Source: Lunatimonas sp. | GTDB lineage: Bacteria; Bacteroidota; Bacteroidia; Cytophagales; Cyclobacteriaceae | Length of the DNA stretch: 64,000 nt | Reading direction: 5' to 3' | Assembly (NCBI RefSeq): GCF_020832325.1 | Contig: NZ_JAFIEU010000011.1 | Location: 56,813-120,812, forward strand | Notes under the pieces: model-generated | Seen by the model: only the letters and a program-made list of their open reading frames with translations | Database searches by the model: none | What the model was told of the DNA's origin: nothing | Program-made: the position numbers and the translations under genes | In this document: positions 9,277-17,451 of the stretch, piece after piece | How positions within the stretch are numbered: the stretch's first letter is position 1 | How the letters are laid out: each line of letters opens with the position of its first letter

Positions 9277-10644
9277 ATGAGTAACACTCCCATTAACCGA
9301 AGAAATTTCATCAAAGGCAGCAGTGCTTTGCTTGCTTTAACAACCCTTGGTGCCCAGGCAATGGACTTTAGCCCCCGAAAAAACCCCTACCGGGTAGCCC
9401 TGATCGGGACAGGATGGTATGGTAAAAGTGACCTTTTTCGACTTATTCAAGTAGCCCCCGTAGAGGTCGTGGCCGTTGCTGATCCGGATAAAAATATGCG
9501 TGACCAAGCGGCAGACCTGATTGCCACCCGCCAAGCCTCCGGCAAAAAGCCTCAAACCTACAACGATCACCAACAGCTACTTCGCGAACACAAACCGGAA
9601 ATCGTACTCGTAGGAAGCCCTGATCACTGGCACGCCCTACACGCGATTGATGCCATCAAAGCAGGTGCCCACGTTTACCTGCAAAAACCCATTTCGGTGG
9701 ATGTGATCGAAGGAGAAGCTATCCTGGCTGCCGCACGCAAATATCGACGGGTAGTCCAGATAGGCACCCAACGCCGAAGTACTCCACACCTGGTAGAGGC
9801 CAAGAAAAACATCATTGATACTGGCATGCTTGGAAAAATATCCCATGCCGAAATGTGTTGCTACTACCACATGCGGGCAAACGGTAATCCGGAAATCGAG
9901 TCCGTACCAGACTTCTTTGATTACGATCGCTGGGTAGGTCCAGCCCCCAAACTTCCCTATCGGGGTCTGCCCCACCGGCGTTGGTGGCGCACCATGATGG
10001 AGTATTCCAACGGTATACCGGGAGATATGTGCGTGCACATGTTTGACGCAGTGCGCTGGATGCTTGACCTGGGCTGGCCAAAACAGGTCTACGCTACCGG
10101 CGGCATCTACGTACAAAAAGGGGGAATATCCACCACCCCAGACACACAGACGGCCACCTTCTCCTACGACGAACTGGATTGCGTTTGGAACCACCGCTCG
10201 TGGGGCACACCTCAAGATCCCGAATACCCATGGGCCTACAAGATCTACGGCGAAAAGGGTACATTTAAAGCGTCGGTAATGAAGTATGAGTTTATCCCGC
10301 AGGGGCAAGGGGAAACTATCACCGGAACGGCCCTCTACGAGCGCGAAGAATACCCTGAAGACCTAACCGAAGACGGCATGGAACTGCATGCGGCACCGGC
10401 CACCCGCAGGCAGATGATCAACTTCCTGGAGGCGATCGAAAAAGGAGGCCTGCCAGTAGCAGATGTGGAGCAAGGCCATATTTCCACCGCAAGCTGCATT
10501 CTAGCCAACCTGTCCATGGAACTGGGCAGGCCACTGGTCTATGATCCCAAGGCCATGGTAGTAGTGGGCGATGAGGAGGCCACCAAGCGTCTTCGCCGAC
10601 CTTACAGAGCACCCTACCAGCACCCAGACCCTAAGACCGTGTAA
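9277..10644 (+). CDS. Exported Gfo/Idh/MocA-family oxidoreductase
   Basis: 455 residues with a twin-arginine signal (PINRRNFIKGSSALLAL), predicting export folded with its nicotinamide cofactor. The Rossmann motif is at 43-49 (IGTGWYG), and the family EKP-like motif appears as QKP at 136-138 (LQKPISVDVIEGEA). The C-terminal domain has the usual GGDMCVH-type region as IPGDMCVHMFDAVRW. Family members oxidise or epimerise sugars; secreted forms in Bacteroidota include NAD-retaining glycosidases (GH109-like). Start MSNTPINRRN fits the Tat signal exactly. It is followed after 54 bases by a glycoside-hydrolase-like gene on the same strand, separated by a hairpin. Confidence 0.9.
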   Translation: MSNTPINRRNFIKGSSALLALTTLGAQAMDFSPRKNPYRVALIGTGWYGKSDLFRLIQVAPVEVVAVADPDKNMRDQAADLIATRQASGKKPQTYNDHQQLLREHKPEIVLVGSPDHWHALHAIDAIKAGAHVYLQKPISVDVIEGEAILAAARKYRRVVQIGTQRRSTPHLVEAKKNIIDTGMLGKISHAEMCCYYHMRANGNPEIESVPDFFDYDRWVGPAPKLPYRGLPHRRWWRTMMEYSNGIPGDMCVHMFDAVRWMLDLGWPKQVYATGGIYVQKGGISTTPDTQTATFSYDELDCVWNHRSWGTPQDPEYPWAYKIYGEKGTFKASVMKYEFIPQGQGETITGTALYEREEYPEDLTEDGMELHAAPATRRQMINFLEAIEKGGLPVADVEQGHISTASCILANLSMELGRPLVYDPKAMVVVGDEEATKRLRRPYRAPYQHPDPKTV

Positions 10645-10652
10645 AAATTCCT

Positions 10653-10686
10653 CTCCGGCCTGTGCCGTACCTAGCAAAGGCCGGAG
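10653..10686 (+). terminator. Hairpin between oxidoreductase and hydrolase genes
   Basis: Nine-base arms CTCCGGCCT and AGGCCGGAG separated by 16 bases and followed by TATTTT. It lies 8 bases after the Gfo/Idh stop. The T-run is weak, so it may attenuate rather than fully stop transcription into the next gene. Confidence 0.5.
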
Positions 10687-10698
10687 TATTTTCCATTC

Positions 10699-11817
10699 AT
10701 GAACCCAAAACCCATTTCAACCATGATACGATCCCTGCTGGGACTAGTGCTGCTCTATTTCTTCGTCCTATCTCCAACCGAGGCACAGCAAACCCGCCAC
10801 ACCACCGTAGAGATACGGGGCGAAAAATTCTTTATCAACGGCAAGCCCACCTACGAAAAACGAAAATGGAAAAAACACCAAATCGAAGGCTTGCTGATGA
10901 ACTCCCGCATGGTTCAGGGTATATTTGACGACATGAACACCCGCACGGTCAGCCGCTGGAAATACCCAGATACCGGACACTGGGATGCGAACCGCAACAC
11001 GGATGAGTTTATCCAGCACATGGAAACCTGGAGAAATCATGGACTGCTCTCCTTCACCATCAACCTGCAGGGAGGAAGCCCGGAGGGATACTCCCGGGAG
11101 CAACCTTGGCACAATTCGGCCTTTACCCGCCACGGAGAACTGATCCCCGCCTACATGAAACGACTGGAGCGTATCCTTGACCGGGCAGACGAACTGGGTA
11201 TGGTTCCCATGGTAGGCTTTTTCTATTTTGGGCAGGACGAGCGCCTCGAAGATGAGATTGCGGTCAAACGGGCCGTCCGCAATGCAACCCAGTGGCTACA
11301 TGCCAAAGGGTACCGAAATGTACTGATCGAAATCAACAACGAATCCAACGTCCGCTACGATCACGAAATCCTGCAGCCCGGCCGGGTTCACGAACTGATC
11401 GAGCTGGCACAGTCCATCGAAAAAGACGGATACCGTTTTTATGTAAGCACCAGCTACGGGGGCGGCTTTATCCCGCTGCCCAATGTGGTCCAATCGGCCG
11501 ACTACCTCCTGCTGCATGGTAACGGTGTTTCCGACCCCAACCGAATCGTCTCCATGGTGAAGGAAACCCGTGCGGTAGAAGGCTACACCCCAAAACCAAT
11601 CGTGTTTAACGAGGACGACCATTTTGACTTTGACAAGGAGTGGAACAACTTTATTGCGGCCGTATCCGCCTATGCCTCCTGGGGGTATTTTGATTTTCGG
11701 ATGAAAGACGAGGGGTTCGAAGAGGGGTATCAGAGTGTCCCCGTAGACTGGAGCATCGGATCTGAGCGAAAAAAAGGCTTCTTCGACCTTTTAAAAACCA
11801 TCACTGGAAGAGAGTAA
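10699..11817 (+). CDS. Secreted glycoside hydrolase-like protein (clan A TIM barrel, cellulase-like)
   Basis: 372 residues; signal peptide ending in LSPTEAQ (about residue 30; MIRSLL at 10723 is an alternative start). The chain reads like a GH5/GH-A type barrel. It has an N-terminal strand FFINGKPTYEKRKW, and the acid/base candidate Glu215 in EINNESNVRYDHE after a hydrophobic strand. A nucleophile candidate is Glu305 in PIVFNEDDHFDF, and a late strand contains SWGYFDFRM. The NE-then-E arrangement is the clan A pattern. Members cut plant or algal polysaccharides; substrate unknown. It follows the exported Gfo/Idh/MocA gene and may act with it. Confidence 0.72.
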   Translation: MNPKPISTMIRSLLGLVLLYFFVLSPTEAQQTRHTTVEIRGEKFFINGKPTYEKRKWKKHQIEGLLMNSRMVQGIFDDMNTRTVSRWKYPDTGHWDANRNTDEFIQHMETWRNHGLLSFTINLQGGSPEGYSREQPWHNSAFTRHGELIPAYMKRLERILDRADELGMVPMVGFFYFGQDERLEDEIAVKRAVRNATQWLHAKGYRNVLIEINNESNVRYDHEILQPGRVHELIELAQSIEKDGYRFYVSTSYGGGFIPLPNVVQSADYLLLHGNGVSDPNRIVSMVKETRAVEGYTPKPIVFNEDDHFDFDKEWNNFIAAVSAYASWGYFDFRMKDEGFEEGYQSVPVDWSIGSERKKGFFDLLKTITGRE

Positions 11818-11857
11818 GGGCCGGTAACCCCAAGGACCCATGCTCCCAAATAGATAG

Positions 11858-12037
11858 TTAAGAGGAGAATATATCAGCAGTATTCTCCAAGTTAACCGAG
11901 AGGATGCTGTTGATGCCGGCAACATGTCCTATTTCGTTTACCATTCCGTGATTCTGGCCAATGCCGGAAATACGTTGGTAACGTTTGACTATAGCGGATT
12001 TGGAAAAAGCCAGGATTTTGAGATTCAACGGAAATAA
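11858..12037 (+). pseudogene. Orphan fragment of an alpha/beta-hydrolase
   Basis: An open stretch of 59 codons ends at TAA 12035-12037 but has an in-frame TAG at 11855 and no initiation codon before a mid-fragment ATG. Its translation includes DAGNMSYFVYHSVILANAG and then VTFDYSGFGKSQDFEIQ, which match the HGDAGN-type oxyanion region and the strand before the nucleophile elbow of alpha/beta-hydrolases. Both the N-terminal part and the catalytic Ser-Asp-His part are missing. Most likely a relic left by deletion. Confidence 0.6.
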
Positions 12038-12071
12038 ATAAACTTGATTAACTTAATAAAATCTAATAGTC

Positions 12072-12242
12072 ATGCGGAGGAGGAAAGGCAAGATCTACGA
12101 AATTTCAAAAGAAGTAAGTAATGACCGCTTCTTTGATGTTCAGATTGTACAGCAGCGACTAGGCAAAAGTATTCAATCTTACACCAAAGGGAAAACGGTG
12201 AAACTGTCCCCTGAGCGACTTAAAGATTTTTTCGGTGTGTAG
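12072..12242 (+). CDS. Small basic protein, 56 codons, unrecognised
   Basis: ATG at 12072, TAG at 12240-12242. The predicted 56-residue product begins MRRRKGKIYEISKEVSND and ends LSPERLKDFFGV; it is very basic at the start and has no Cys or signal peptide. It lies in a gene-poor region with a relic hydrolase, 34 bases after that relic's stop. No family is recognised. The composition is protein-like, but length alone gives weak support, so it may be a genuine small gene or chance. Confidence 0.35.
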   Translation: MRRRKGKIYEISKEVSNDRFFDVQIVQQRLGKSIQSYTKGKTVKLSPERLKDFFGV

Positions 12243-12309
12243 GGTTTGGGATTAACATATAAATAGTTCCCTATAATTTGAGTGACTAACCAATTGATAG
12301 TGACGAATG

Positions 12310-12348
12310 ATCCCCAAAAAGTCAGCCAGTGGCTGACTTTTTGGGGAT
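12310..12348. repeat. Perfect 39-bp palindrome (19-bp arms, 1-base centre)
   Basis: The arms read ATCCCCAAAAAGTCAGCCA and its exact reverse complement, separated by a single G. Perfect complementarity over 19 bases with almost no loop is unlike a normal terminator loop, although the AAAAA/TTTTT within the arms could let it act as a bidirectional terminator for the small ORF at 12072. No target-site duplication was found. Confidence 0.75.
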
Positions 12349-12390
12349 ATGCGAAGAACGGTCGACTCACTTCTAACCTAAAACCCCATC

Positions 12391-12422
12391 TTTGCAAAAT
12401 TCCTCCAAACACACTATCTTTC
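12391..12422 (+). promoter_or_regulatory. Candidate Bacteroidota promoter for the YD-like lipoprotein
   Basis: TTTG at 12391-12394 and TATCTTTC at 12415-12422, separated by 20 bases. This matches the Bacteroidota -33/-7 consensus (TTTG, TAnnTTTG) with one mismatch. A start near 12426 would leave a leader of about 35 bases before the ATG at 12461. Confidence 0.5.
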
Positions 12423-12460
12423 AAAGCAAACTGTAACTAAACCATTCGAACCCATTTGCC

Positions 12461-13225
12461 ATGATTTTTTCCGACATTGCACTCGCCAGATCGCTTGTCT
12501 TCCTCTTTGTCTGCTCCCTATGGGCCTGCAATACAACCGAGGAAGGGCTACCCTCCTACGCCGAAAATGCCCGCCTCAAGCAAACTGTCCTGTATAACAT
12601 CAACGACAACTCCAAGCCAGTTGCCATCACCGCACAATACGAGTACGATTCCCAAGGAAGGGTCAGTAAGGTTAGCTCTCCTTTGTACAACGAGGGCAAG
12701 ATTACCGGAGTAGGCTCTTACGATCTATATGAGTACGATGGGGAAGGCCAACTGGAAAAAATTGAGCATTTCGTAGCAAACCTGCACTCGGGCTTTATTA
12801 ACCTGCAAACAAAATCCTATACCTACTCAGACCAAGGCCTGAAAATGATGGAGCAAAGGTACCACCCCCAGATCGGATCCATGGAATACACCAAGTATAC
12901 CTATAACGGAGAAAAACTATCCAAAGCCGAAGACTTTAACAACCGGGATCAGCTGGAAACCTACACCGAATATACCTATCAGGGCGACCTCCTGGAAAAG
13001 GAAGAACTTTACAGCGCCGATGGGTCATTGCTTCGGTCTACCCGCTTTGCCTACGAACGTGGACTAAACACCAAGGAAGAGGTTTTCTTGGGAAGCACCA
13101 ATGAGCGTTTCAGGGAAATAAACCGAGCCTATGACAGCAACCGGAATCTGGTCCAAATGACCTCTAGGGAGCTTTCAATGCTAAGCTCGGCGATGAGCTT
13201 TCGCCTTAATTACGAATACTTCTAA
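12461..13225 (+). CDS. Lipoprotein with YD/RHS-like repeats
   Basis: 254 residues. A hydrophobic start ends in a lipobox (LWAC, Cys near 23), so it is predicted to be membrane anchored. The rest is built of repeated units such as YEYDSQGRVSKV, YEYDGEGQLEKI, YTYSDQGLKMME, YTYNGEKLSKAE and YTYQGDLLEKEE, i.e. YD-type tyrosine-aspartate repeats like those of RHS proteins and many small Bacteroidota lipoproteins. No toxin or protease domain follows, so this is not an RHS toxin. Function unknown; probably a surface carbohydrate- or polymer-binding beta structure. A promoter and a strong terminator flank it, so it is likely monocistronic. Confidence 0.8.
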   Translation: MIFSDIALARSLVFLFVCSLWACNTTEEGLPSYAENARLKQTVLYNINDNSKPVAITAQYEYDSQGRVSKVSSPLYNEGKITGVGSYDLYEYDGEGQLEKIEHFVANLHSGFINLQTKSYTYSDQGLKMMEQRYHPQIGSMEYTKYTYNGEKLSKAEDFNNRDQLETYTEYTYQGDLLEKEELYSADGSLLRSTRFAYERGLNTKEEVFLGSTNERFREINRAYDSNRNLVQMTSRELSMLSSAMSFRLNYEYF

Positions 13226-13231
13226 AAAGTT

Positions 13232-13258
13232 GAGCCGATTCACTAACGGAATCGGCTC
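13232..13258 (+). terminator. Rho-independent terminator after the YD lipoprotein
   Basis: Ten-base perfect arms GAGCCGATTC / GAATCGGCTC with a 7-base loop, then ATTTATTT. Placed 6 bases after the stop codon. It may also serve the convergent GH3 gene. Confidence 0.8.
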
Positions 13259-13287
13259 ATTTATTTCTCTATTCCCGCAATCTGGCC

Positions 13288-15330
13288 TTAGTAGCTCAAG
13301 CCCTCCTGGTAGTCAAACAGGGCGTATCCATCGCCCTCCAAGTATCCTGGCACATCTTCCAGGTTATTTTCCACCGCTTCGTCAGAGACGGGCGTGGAGA
13401 ATGGCATCTTGCCCTGTGGGTTAAACTTTCCGGTAAGTACATCGAGCAAGGCCTCCGGTGTGGTGCCAAAGGTTGCCAAAACTGCCTGTACACTTCCCTT
13501 TGCATCATCGTCATATACCTCGTTGATCACCCATGGATTGGTATAATCTACGACCAATATGGTAGGAACTGCCGAGGTAATCTGGTTGATTTGCCCCACG
13601 TTGATGGCTGACTTGGAAAGGGACAGCGATATGGGATCGCCGTTGGAGTTGAACAGGGAACTGGAAGGGACGGCCCACACCACTGCCAAGTCCGCCTCTT
13701 CGGGTGAGGAGACAAACTCCAGGTCATAATTGGCATCGTTTTCGACCAGTACCTTTCGCTGTGCACCCCGATCGCCCCGTCCGGGCGCCTTAAAGGTTTC
13801 AAAATACACCTTGGTTTTGGGCTTTATAGGAAGTGCCCCATCCTCATTGCGCAAGAGGACGATGGATTTCCGAAGTGCCAGTGCAGCCTTTTCCTTAAAC
13901 TTTTCACTACCCACTACTTGCTCAGAGGTATCCGGATCGGTATAGGGATTTTCGAAGATCCCCAAGTCAAACTTTTCCTTTAGCAGCAGGTATACCGATT
14001 GGTCGATATGCTCCATGGCGAGCATGCCATCGTTCACCACCTCAATAAGCACCGAGGGATCGGATACGCCCGAAATGATATTAGAGCCAGCCTCGATGGC
14101 CTTCTTGTAGCGCTCCTCCAAGGTAAGCTCCTCTACGCCCCAAACCATGCGCGTGAGTGGCCCGGTATCGGTATTGATGATGCCGGTAAAGCCCAACTCT
14201 CCTCGGAGCAATCCGGTAAGCACTCCCTTGTTAAAGGCATACCCGACCTCTTCAAACTCCGTACCTACCGGCATGGAATAATAGGGCATTATAGCAGATG
14301 TACCTGCATCGATCGCTGCCCGAAACGGCAACAGGTTATCGTAAAATCGCCCCCCAGGAAAAACTTGCTCCTTGCCCCACTCAAAGTGTGAGTCCTGCCC
14401 GCCTTTGCCGGAACCCCCGCCCGGAAAATGCTTCATGGTCAACGCAATCGAGGTATCGCCCAGCTTTTCACCCTGAAAACCCAGTACCACTTCCTTGATG
14501 ATCTGTGCTACCCATTCAGGGTCCTCGCCAAAGGTGCCGTTTACCCGCGACCAGCGGGGCTCTGTGGCCAAATCCGCCATGTACATGTACCCTTTTCGAA
14601 TACCCGCAGCATGCCATTCCTGACGCGAAAACTCAGCGAAATCCCGAATCAAAGACAAATCCCGCGTGGCCGAAAGACCAAGTTCCCCTGGCCAAGCCGT
14701 AAAGACCGTCGCATCAAGTGCTGTGCCCACGGATGCGTTGGAAGTAATGTGGTTTCGGGGATTGGAGGTGATAATGGCCGGAATACCAAGAGGCTCGCTT
14801 TCACACAATTCCTGTAACTTGTTGTTCCATTCGGAAATCACCCTGGCAGACTCATTTGCCCGCAAAATAAAATGCCGGTTGTGAAATTCCCTTACCATCT
14901 GTGTGGAACTGGTGACGGTATTCATGCCGCCTATAAAGTTCGGACGATTCGCCTGGGCTGCGGGATCTTCCGCCACTTGTCCCCCTTCGAGGTCACTGGC
15001 AACATATTTGCCATCCGATGCCTCAGCCTTTCTGGTACCCAGCATACTGAGTGAGTTGATCATCATAAAGCCGGCCTTCTGCTCCAGGGACATCTTGGAC
15101 AGCAGGTCTTTGGCCCTTTCTTCGGAACCCAGCCGCCAGTCTTCGTATACATCCAGTGTACCATTTTTATTCAAATCCTTAAACTGTAAACCATCAATCT
15201 CCAAAATGACGGCGGAGCGATAGCCCAAAACAGGTTGCTCATAGGAGGGTTTCTCTTGGCAGCTTTGATGAAAGCCTAGTAACAGGGCAGCTGCAATCAG
15301 TGCCAACAAGGTTCGCCTTGGGTACGTCAT
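13288..15330 (-). CDS. Glycoside hydrolase family 3 lipoprotein (beta-glucosidase/beta-N-acetylglucosaminidase type)
   Basis: About 680 residues from the preferred start MTYPRRTLLALI (the frame opens 12 codons earlier at 15366). A lipobox GFHQSC marks it as a lipid-anchored periplasmic or surface enzyme. A short D-x-N-x-D calcium-like loop follows (DLNKNGTLDVYEDW). GH3 motifs counted from the longer frame: KHFPGGG at 312-318 and the catalytic nucleophile Asp400 in GFTGIINTDTG, where most beta-glucosidases have SDW. The C-terminal domain has the alpha/beta sandwich start IVLLRNEDGALPI. It releases terminal beta-linked sugars from oligosaccharides. A membrane-bound AraC-type regulator lies 143-179 bases upstream on the same strand and may sense the product. 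Confidence 0.9.
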   Translation of the reverse strand: MTYPRRTLLALIAAALLLGFHQSCQEKPSYEQPVLGYRSAVILEIDGLQFKDLNKNGTLDVYEDWRLGSEERAKDLLSKMSLEQKAGFMMINSLSMLGTRKAEASDGKYVASDLEGGQVAEDPAAQANRPNFIGGMNTVTSSTQMVREFHNRHFILRANESARVISEWNNKLQELCESEPLGIPAIITSNPRNHITSNASVGTALDATVFTAWPGELGLSATRDLSLIRDFAEFSRQEWHAAGIRKGYMYMADLATEPRWSRVNGTFGEDPEWVAQIIKEVVLGFQGEKLGDTSIALTMKHFPGGGSGKGGQDSHFEWGKEQVFPGGRFYDNLLPFRAAIDAGTSAIMPYYSMPVGTEFEEVGYAFNKGVLTGLLRGELGFTGIINTDTGPLTRMVWGVEELTLEERYKKAIEAGSNIISGVSDPSVLIEVVNDGMLAMEHIDQSVYLLLKEKFDLGIFENPYTDPDTSEQVVGSEKFKEKAALALRKSIVLLRNEDGALPIKPKTKVYFETFKAPGRGDRGAQRKVLVENDANYDLEFVSSPEEADLAVVWAVPSSSLFNSNGDPISLSLSKSAINVGQINQITSAVPTILVVDYTNPWVINEVYDDDAKGSVQAVLATFGTTPEALLDVLTGKFNPQGKMPFSTPVSDEAVENNLEDVPGYLEGDGYALFDYQEGLSY

Positions 15331-15509
15331 CCGGCTGGATAAAGGTGAGGGAATAATCCATCTCATAGGTTGTATTCGTTTTGGGTGGAATAAAATAACA
15401 TGGCTACAAAAACCGCCGTAACGGCAGTCTGTTTATGTTTCTAACGCCAAAAATAGGGTTCCAATAGCCCGCAATCGTCCCAACGGATACGTTGGGACCC
15501 CTTTATGGA

Positions 15510-16616
15510 TCAACTGGTACGTTTAAATTCGCTGGGCGTAAGTCCTGTTTCCTCTTTAAAAATCCTGTTGAAGGCTGACTTTGAGTTAAAACCGCATTCG
15601 AAAGCAATCCCCAAAACCGAAAAATGGCTGTACGACGGGTCCAGGAGTCTTTCCTTGACTTCACGGATCCGGTACTCGTTGATGAGTCGGTGGAAATTTT
15701 TGTTTTGACCGGAATTGATCACCTGTGAGAGTTTGTTACGCGGGATATCCAAATCTGCCGCCATCAACTCCAAATTGAATTCTGGATTGAGGTAAGCCTT
15801 TTGAGTACATAAATACCGGATAACCTGCTGATTCAGTTCCATGAGTTCCTCGGCTTGAATGTCTGAACGGGCGGCCGTGGATAATGCCTCCCCATTAATT
15901 TCGCCGAGCTGTGCAGGATTCGTCTGCCGCTTGATAGGTTGGTAAACGACCGTTTGATTGATCCCGAAAAAAATCACGATAAATACAAAAGCAGTTAAGT
16001 TTAGCGGTAGCAAAAAGAACCCACCAAACTCCACATCCCAGGCTATACGAATAAACTGTCTCACAAAATCGACCATAAAAAACATCAGAAAAAAAGTCAA
16101 TACAAAGACCGTCCAAGTAAGTGAGTTGTTTCGGGTGTAATTGGAAAAGTGCAAGGGGATGCTTTTTCGGTACCGAAAAATTAAGCCAACGCTCAGTAGC
16201 CAATAAAGCAATAGCGAAAGGATTAGTAAAAAATAATACACTTTGTTATAGAGATACAGAGGATCTTCTGCCCTGGTCATGATGGGAACCACCGGAATCG
16301 TAGAGCGATGCACAGAAACTGCCCATAAAGGCACCAGGTGAAAAAGGTGCTTGTAGGCGGGAACAAAATTTTCGACGGTAAGAGATCGAACATAGAAATA
16401 CAGCAAAGGCCCCAACAAGAACAGAATAGGAAATATGCCCGGTTTGAAGTATTCCACTACCTGGAAGGGCAGCAAAAAAGATCCAAGGAAGATTGCGATT
16501 ACAGCGAACCACCCGGCCAAAAACAGAAAACTCACGTGACGGGGCCTTTTGGTTAGAAACAGAACCATCCCGAAAAGTGCCTGAACGACCCCGATAATGA
16601 TAATTACTTCATACAC
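15510..16616 (-). CDS. AraC-family regulator with seven-helix membrane domain
   Basis: 368 residues. Residues about 3-235 contain seven hydrophobic helices (e.g. EVIIIIGVVQALFGMVLFL; FLFLAGWFAVIAIFLGSFLL). A short linker follows, then a C-terminal AraC-type double helix-turn-helix (about 265-368) with the typical second-helix signature IAFECGFNSKSAFNRIFKEETG and the ending LTPSEFKR. This architecture is common in Bacteroidota and couples membrane sensing to DNA binding. It precedes the GH3 gene in the same direction and is the best candidate regulator for it; the ligand is unknown. Confidence 0.9.
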   Translation of the reverse strand: MYEVIIIIGVVQALFGMVLFLTKRPRHVSFLFLAGWFAVIAIFLGSFLLPFQVVEYFKPGIFPILFLLGPLLYFYVRSLTVENFVPAYKHLFHLVPLWAVSVHRSTIPVVPIMTRAEDPLYLYNKVYYFLLILSLLLYWLLSVGLIFRYRKSIPLHFSNYTRNNSLTWTVFVLTFFLMFFMVDFVRQFIRIAWDVEFGGFFLLPLNLTAFVFIVIFFGINQTVVYQPIKRQTNPAQLGEINGEALSTAARSDIQAEELMELNQQVIRYLCTQKAYLNPEFNLELMAADLDIPRNKLSQVINSGQNKNFHRLINEYRIREVKERLLDPSYSHFSVLGIAFECGFNSKSAFNRIFKEETGLTPSEFKRTS

Positions 16617-16672
16617 GTTTTCTTCGGTTTAACGGATGCGACGAGGCCTTCACCTCTGCTTCACCTGATTGA

Positions 16673-17326
16673 TCATCCGGCTTCGACCTCTTCTACGTCC
16701 TCCACGAACACATCCCTGGTGATCTGCTCAAATAGGTAGTAAATGGCAAAATAGGTCACTGGCATGGTAATGGCCAATCCTACCAAAAACAACATGGCAC
16801 CTGCAATATTTACTACCACAGCGACCACACCGAAAAGGAAAAATTTAAACCACTGCACCTGAATCAGCTTACGGCTATACTCCAGCGCCGGCCAAAACTC
16901 AAATCCTCCAAACAGCACCATCAGTGAGGAGAACATATAGGCAACCAACAGGTAAATTCCGGGAACTACCAGCGCAAAAAAGCCCAACGCAGTAAGCACC
17001 TGCCCCACCAAATTAACCAATACCAACGGTACATAGTACTGAAATCCTTTGAAGAAGTCCGAATTAATGAGTAGGTGCCCTTGGGTGATCTTATTTGCAG
17101 CGAGGAAATAGCCCGCAGTAAGCGGCCCAGCCAGAAACACGCCAAACAACAAGGCATAATCTGGGATGTACAACACAAACAGCAATTGTACGGAGATAAT
17201 GAAAAATGAAAAGCCGGCACAATAAGCCGGGTATTTCCTAAACATCGCCCAAGCATGCTCGAAGGCCTCCCGAATATCGAAATCGTAGCCTCTTTCAATC
17301 AATTGATCTAATTTCTGATGATTCAT
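16673..17326 (-). CDS. Integral membrane protein of unknown function
   Basis: 217 residues from the preferred start MNHQKLDQLIERGYDFDI (the frame opens 9 codons earlier). An amphipathic N-terminal stretch DIREAFEHAWAMFRKYPAYCAG is followed by about five to six transmembrane helices with many glycines (GVFLAGPLTAGYFLA; VVVNIAGAMLFLVGLAI). It ends in an acidic tail VEDVEEVEAG. The pattern fits the broad group of bacterial proteins with a repeated helix-TM unit that regulate or insert membrane proteins (DUF975/YciC-like), but no firm family is assigned. Confidence 0.6.
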   Translation of the reverse strand: MNHQKLDQLIERGYDFDIREAFEHAWAMFRKYPAYCAGFSFFIISVQLLFVLYIPDYALLFGVFLAGPLTAGYFLAANKITQGHLLINSDFFKGFQYYVPLVLVNLVGQVLTALGFFALVVPGIYLLVAYMFSSLMVLFGGFEFWPALEYSRKLIQVQWFKFFLFGVVAVVVNIAGAMLFLVGLAITMPVTYFAIYYLFEQITRDVFVEDVEEVEAG

Positions 17327-17451
17327 TTGTTCGAAAACTGATAAGGTGGGCATGGTAAAATCCCTACTTGGAGAGACGATTAACTACCATGCTGCCTGAT
17401 TGCCTCAGGCTGGGATTCTTTTTGACTAGCTAAGCACAAATCTACTACCTT

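Larger units (their letters stand above)
11818..12460. other. Gene-poor 643-base interval
   Basis: Between the GH-like gene and the lipoprotein gene. It contains the alpha/beta-hydrolase relic, the 56-codon ORF, the 39-bp palindrome and a candidate promoter, each listed separately. The minus-strand reading frame across 12179-12424 lacks protein-like composition and covers the palindrome, so it is not called. Confidence 0.7.

Noticed and set aside
9637..10308. 223-codon minus-strand ORF opposite the Gfo/Idh/MocA gene
   Set aside because: The plus-strand gene has clear family motifs across the whole stretch; the antisense frame has none.
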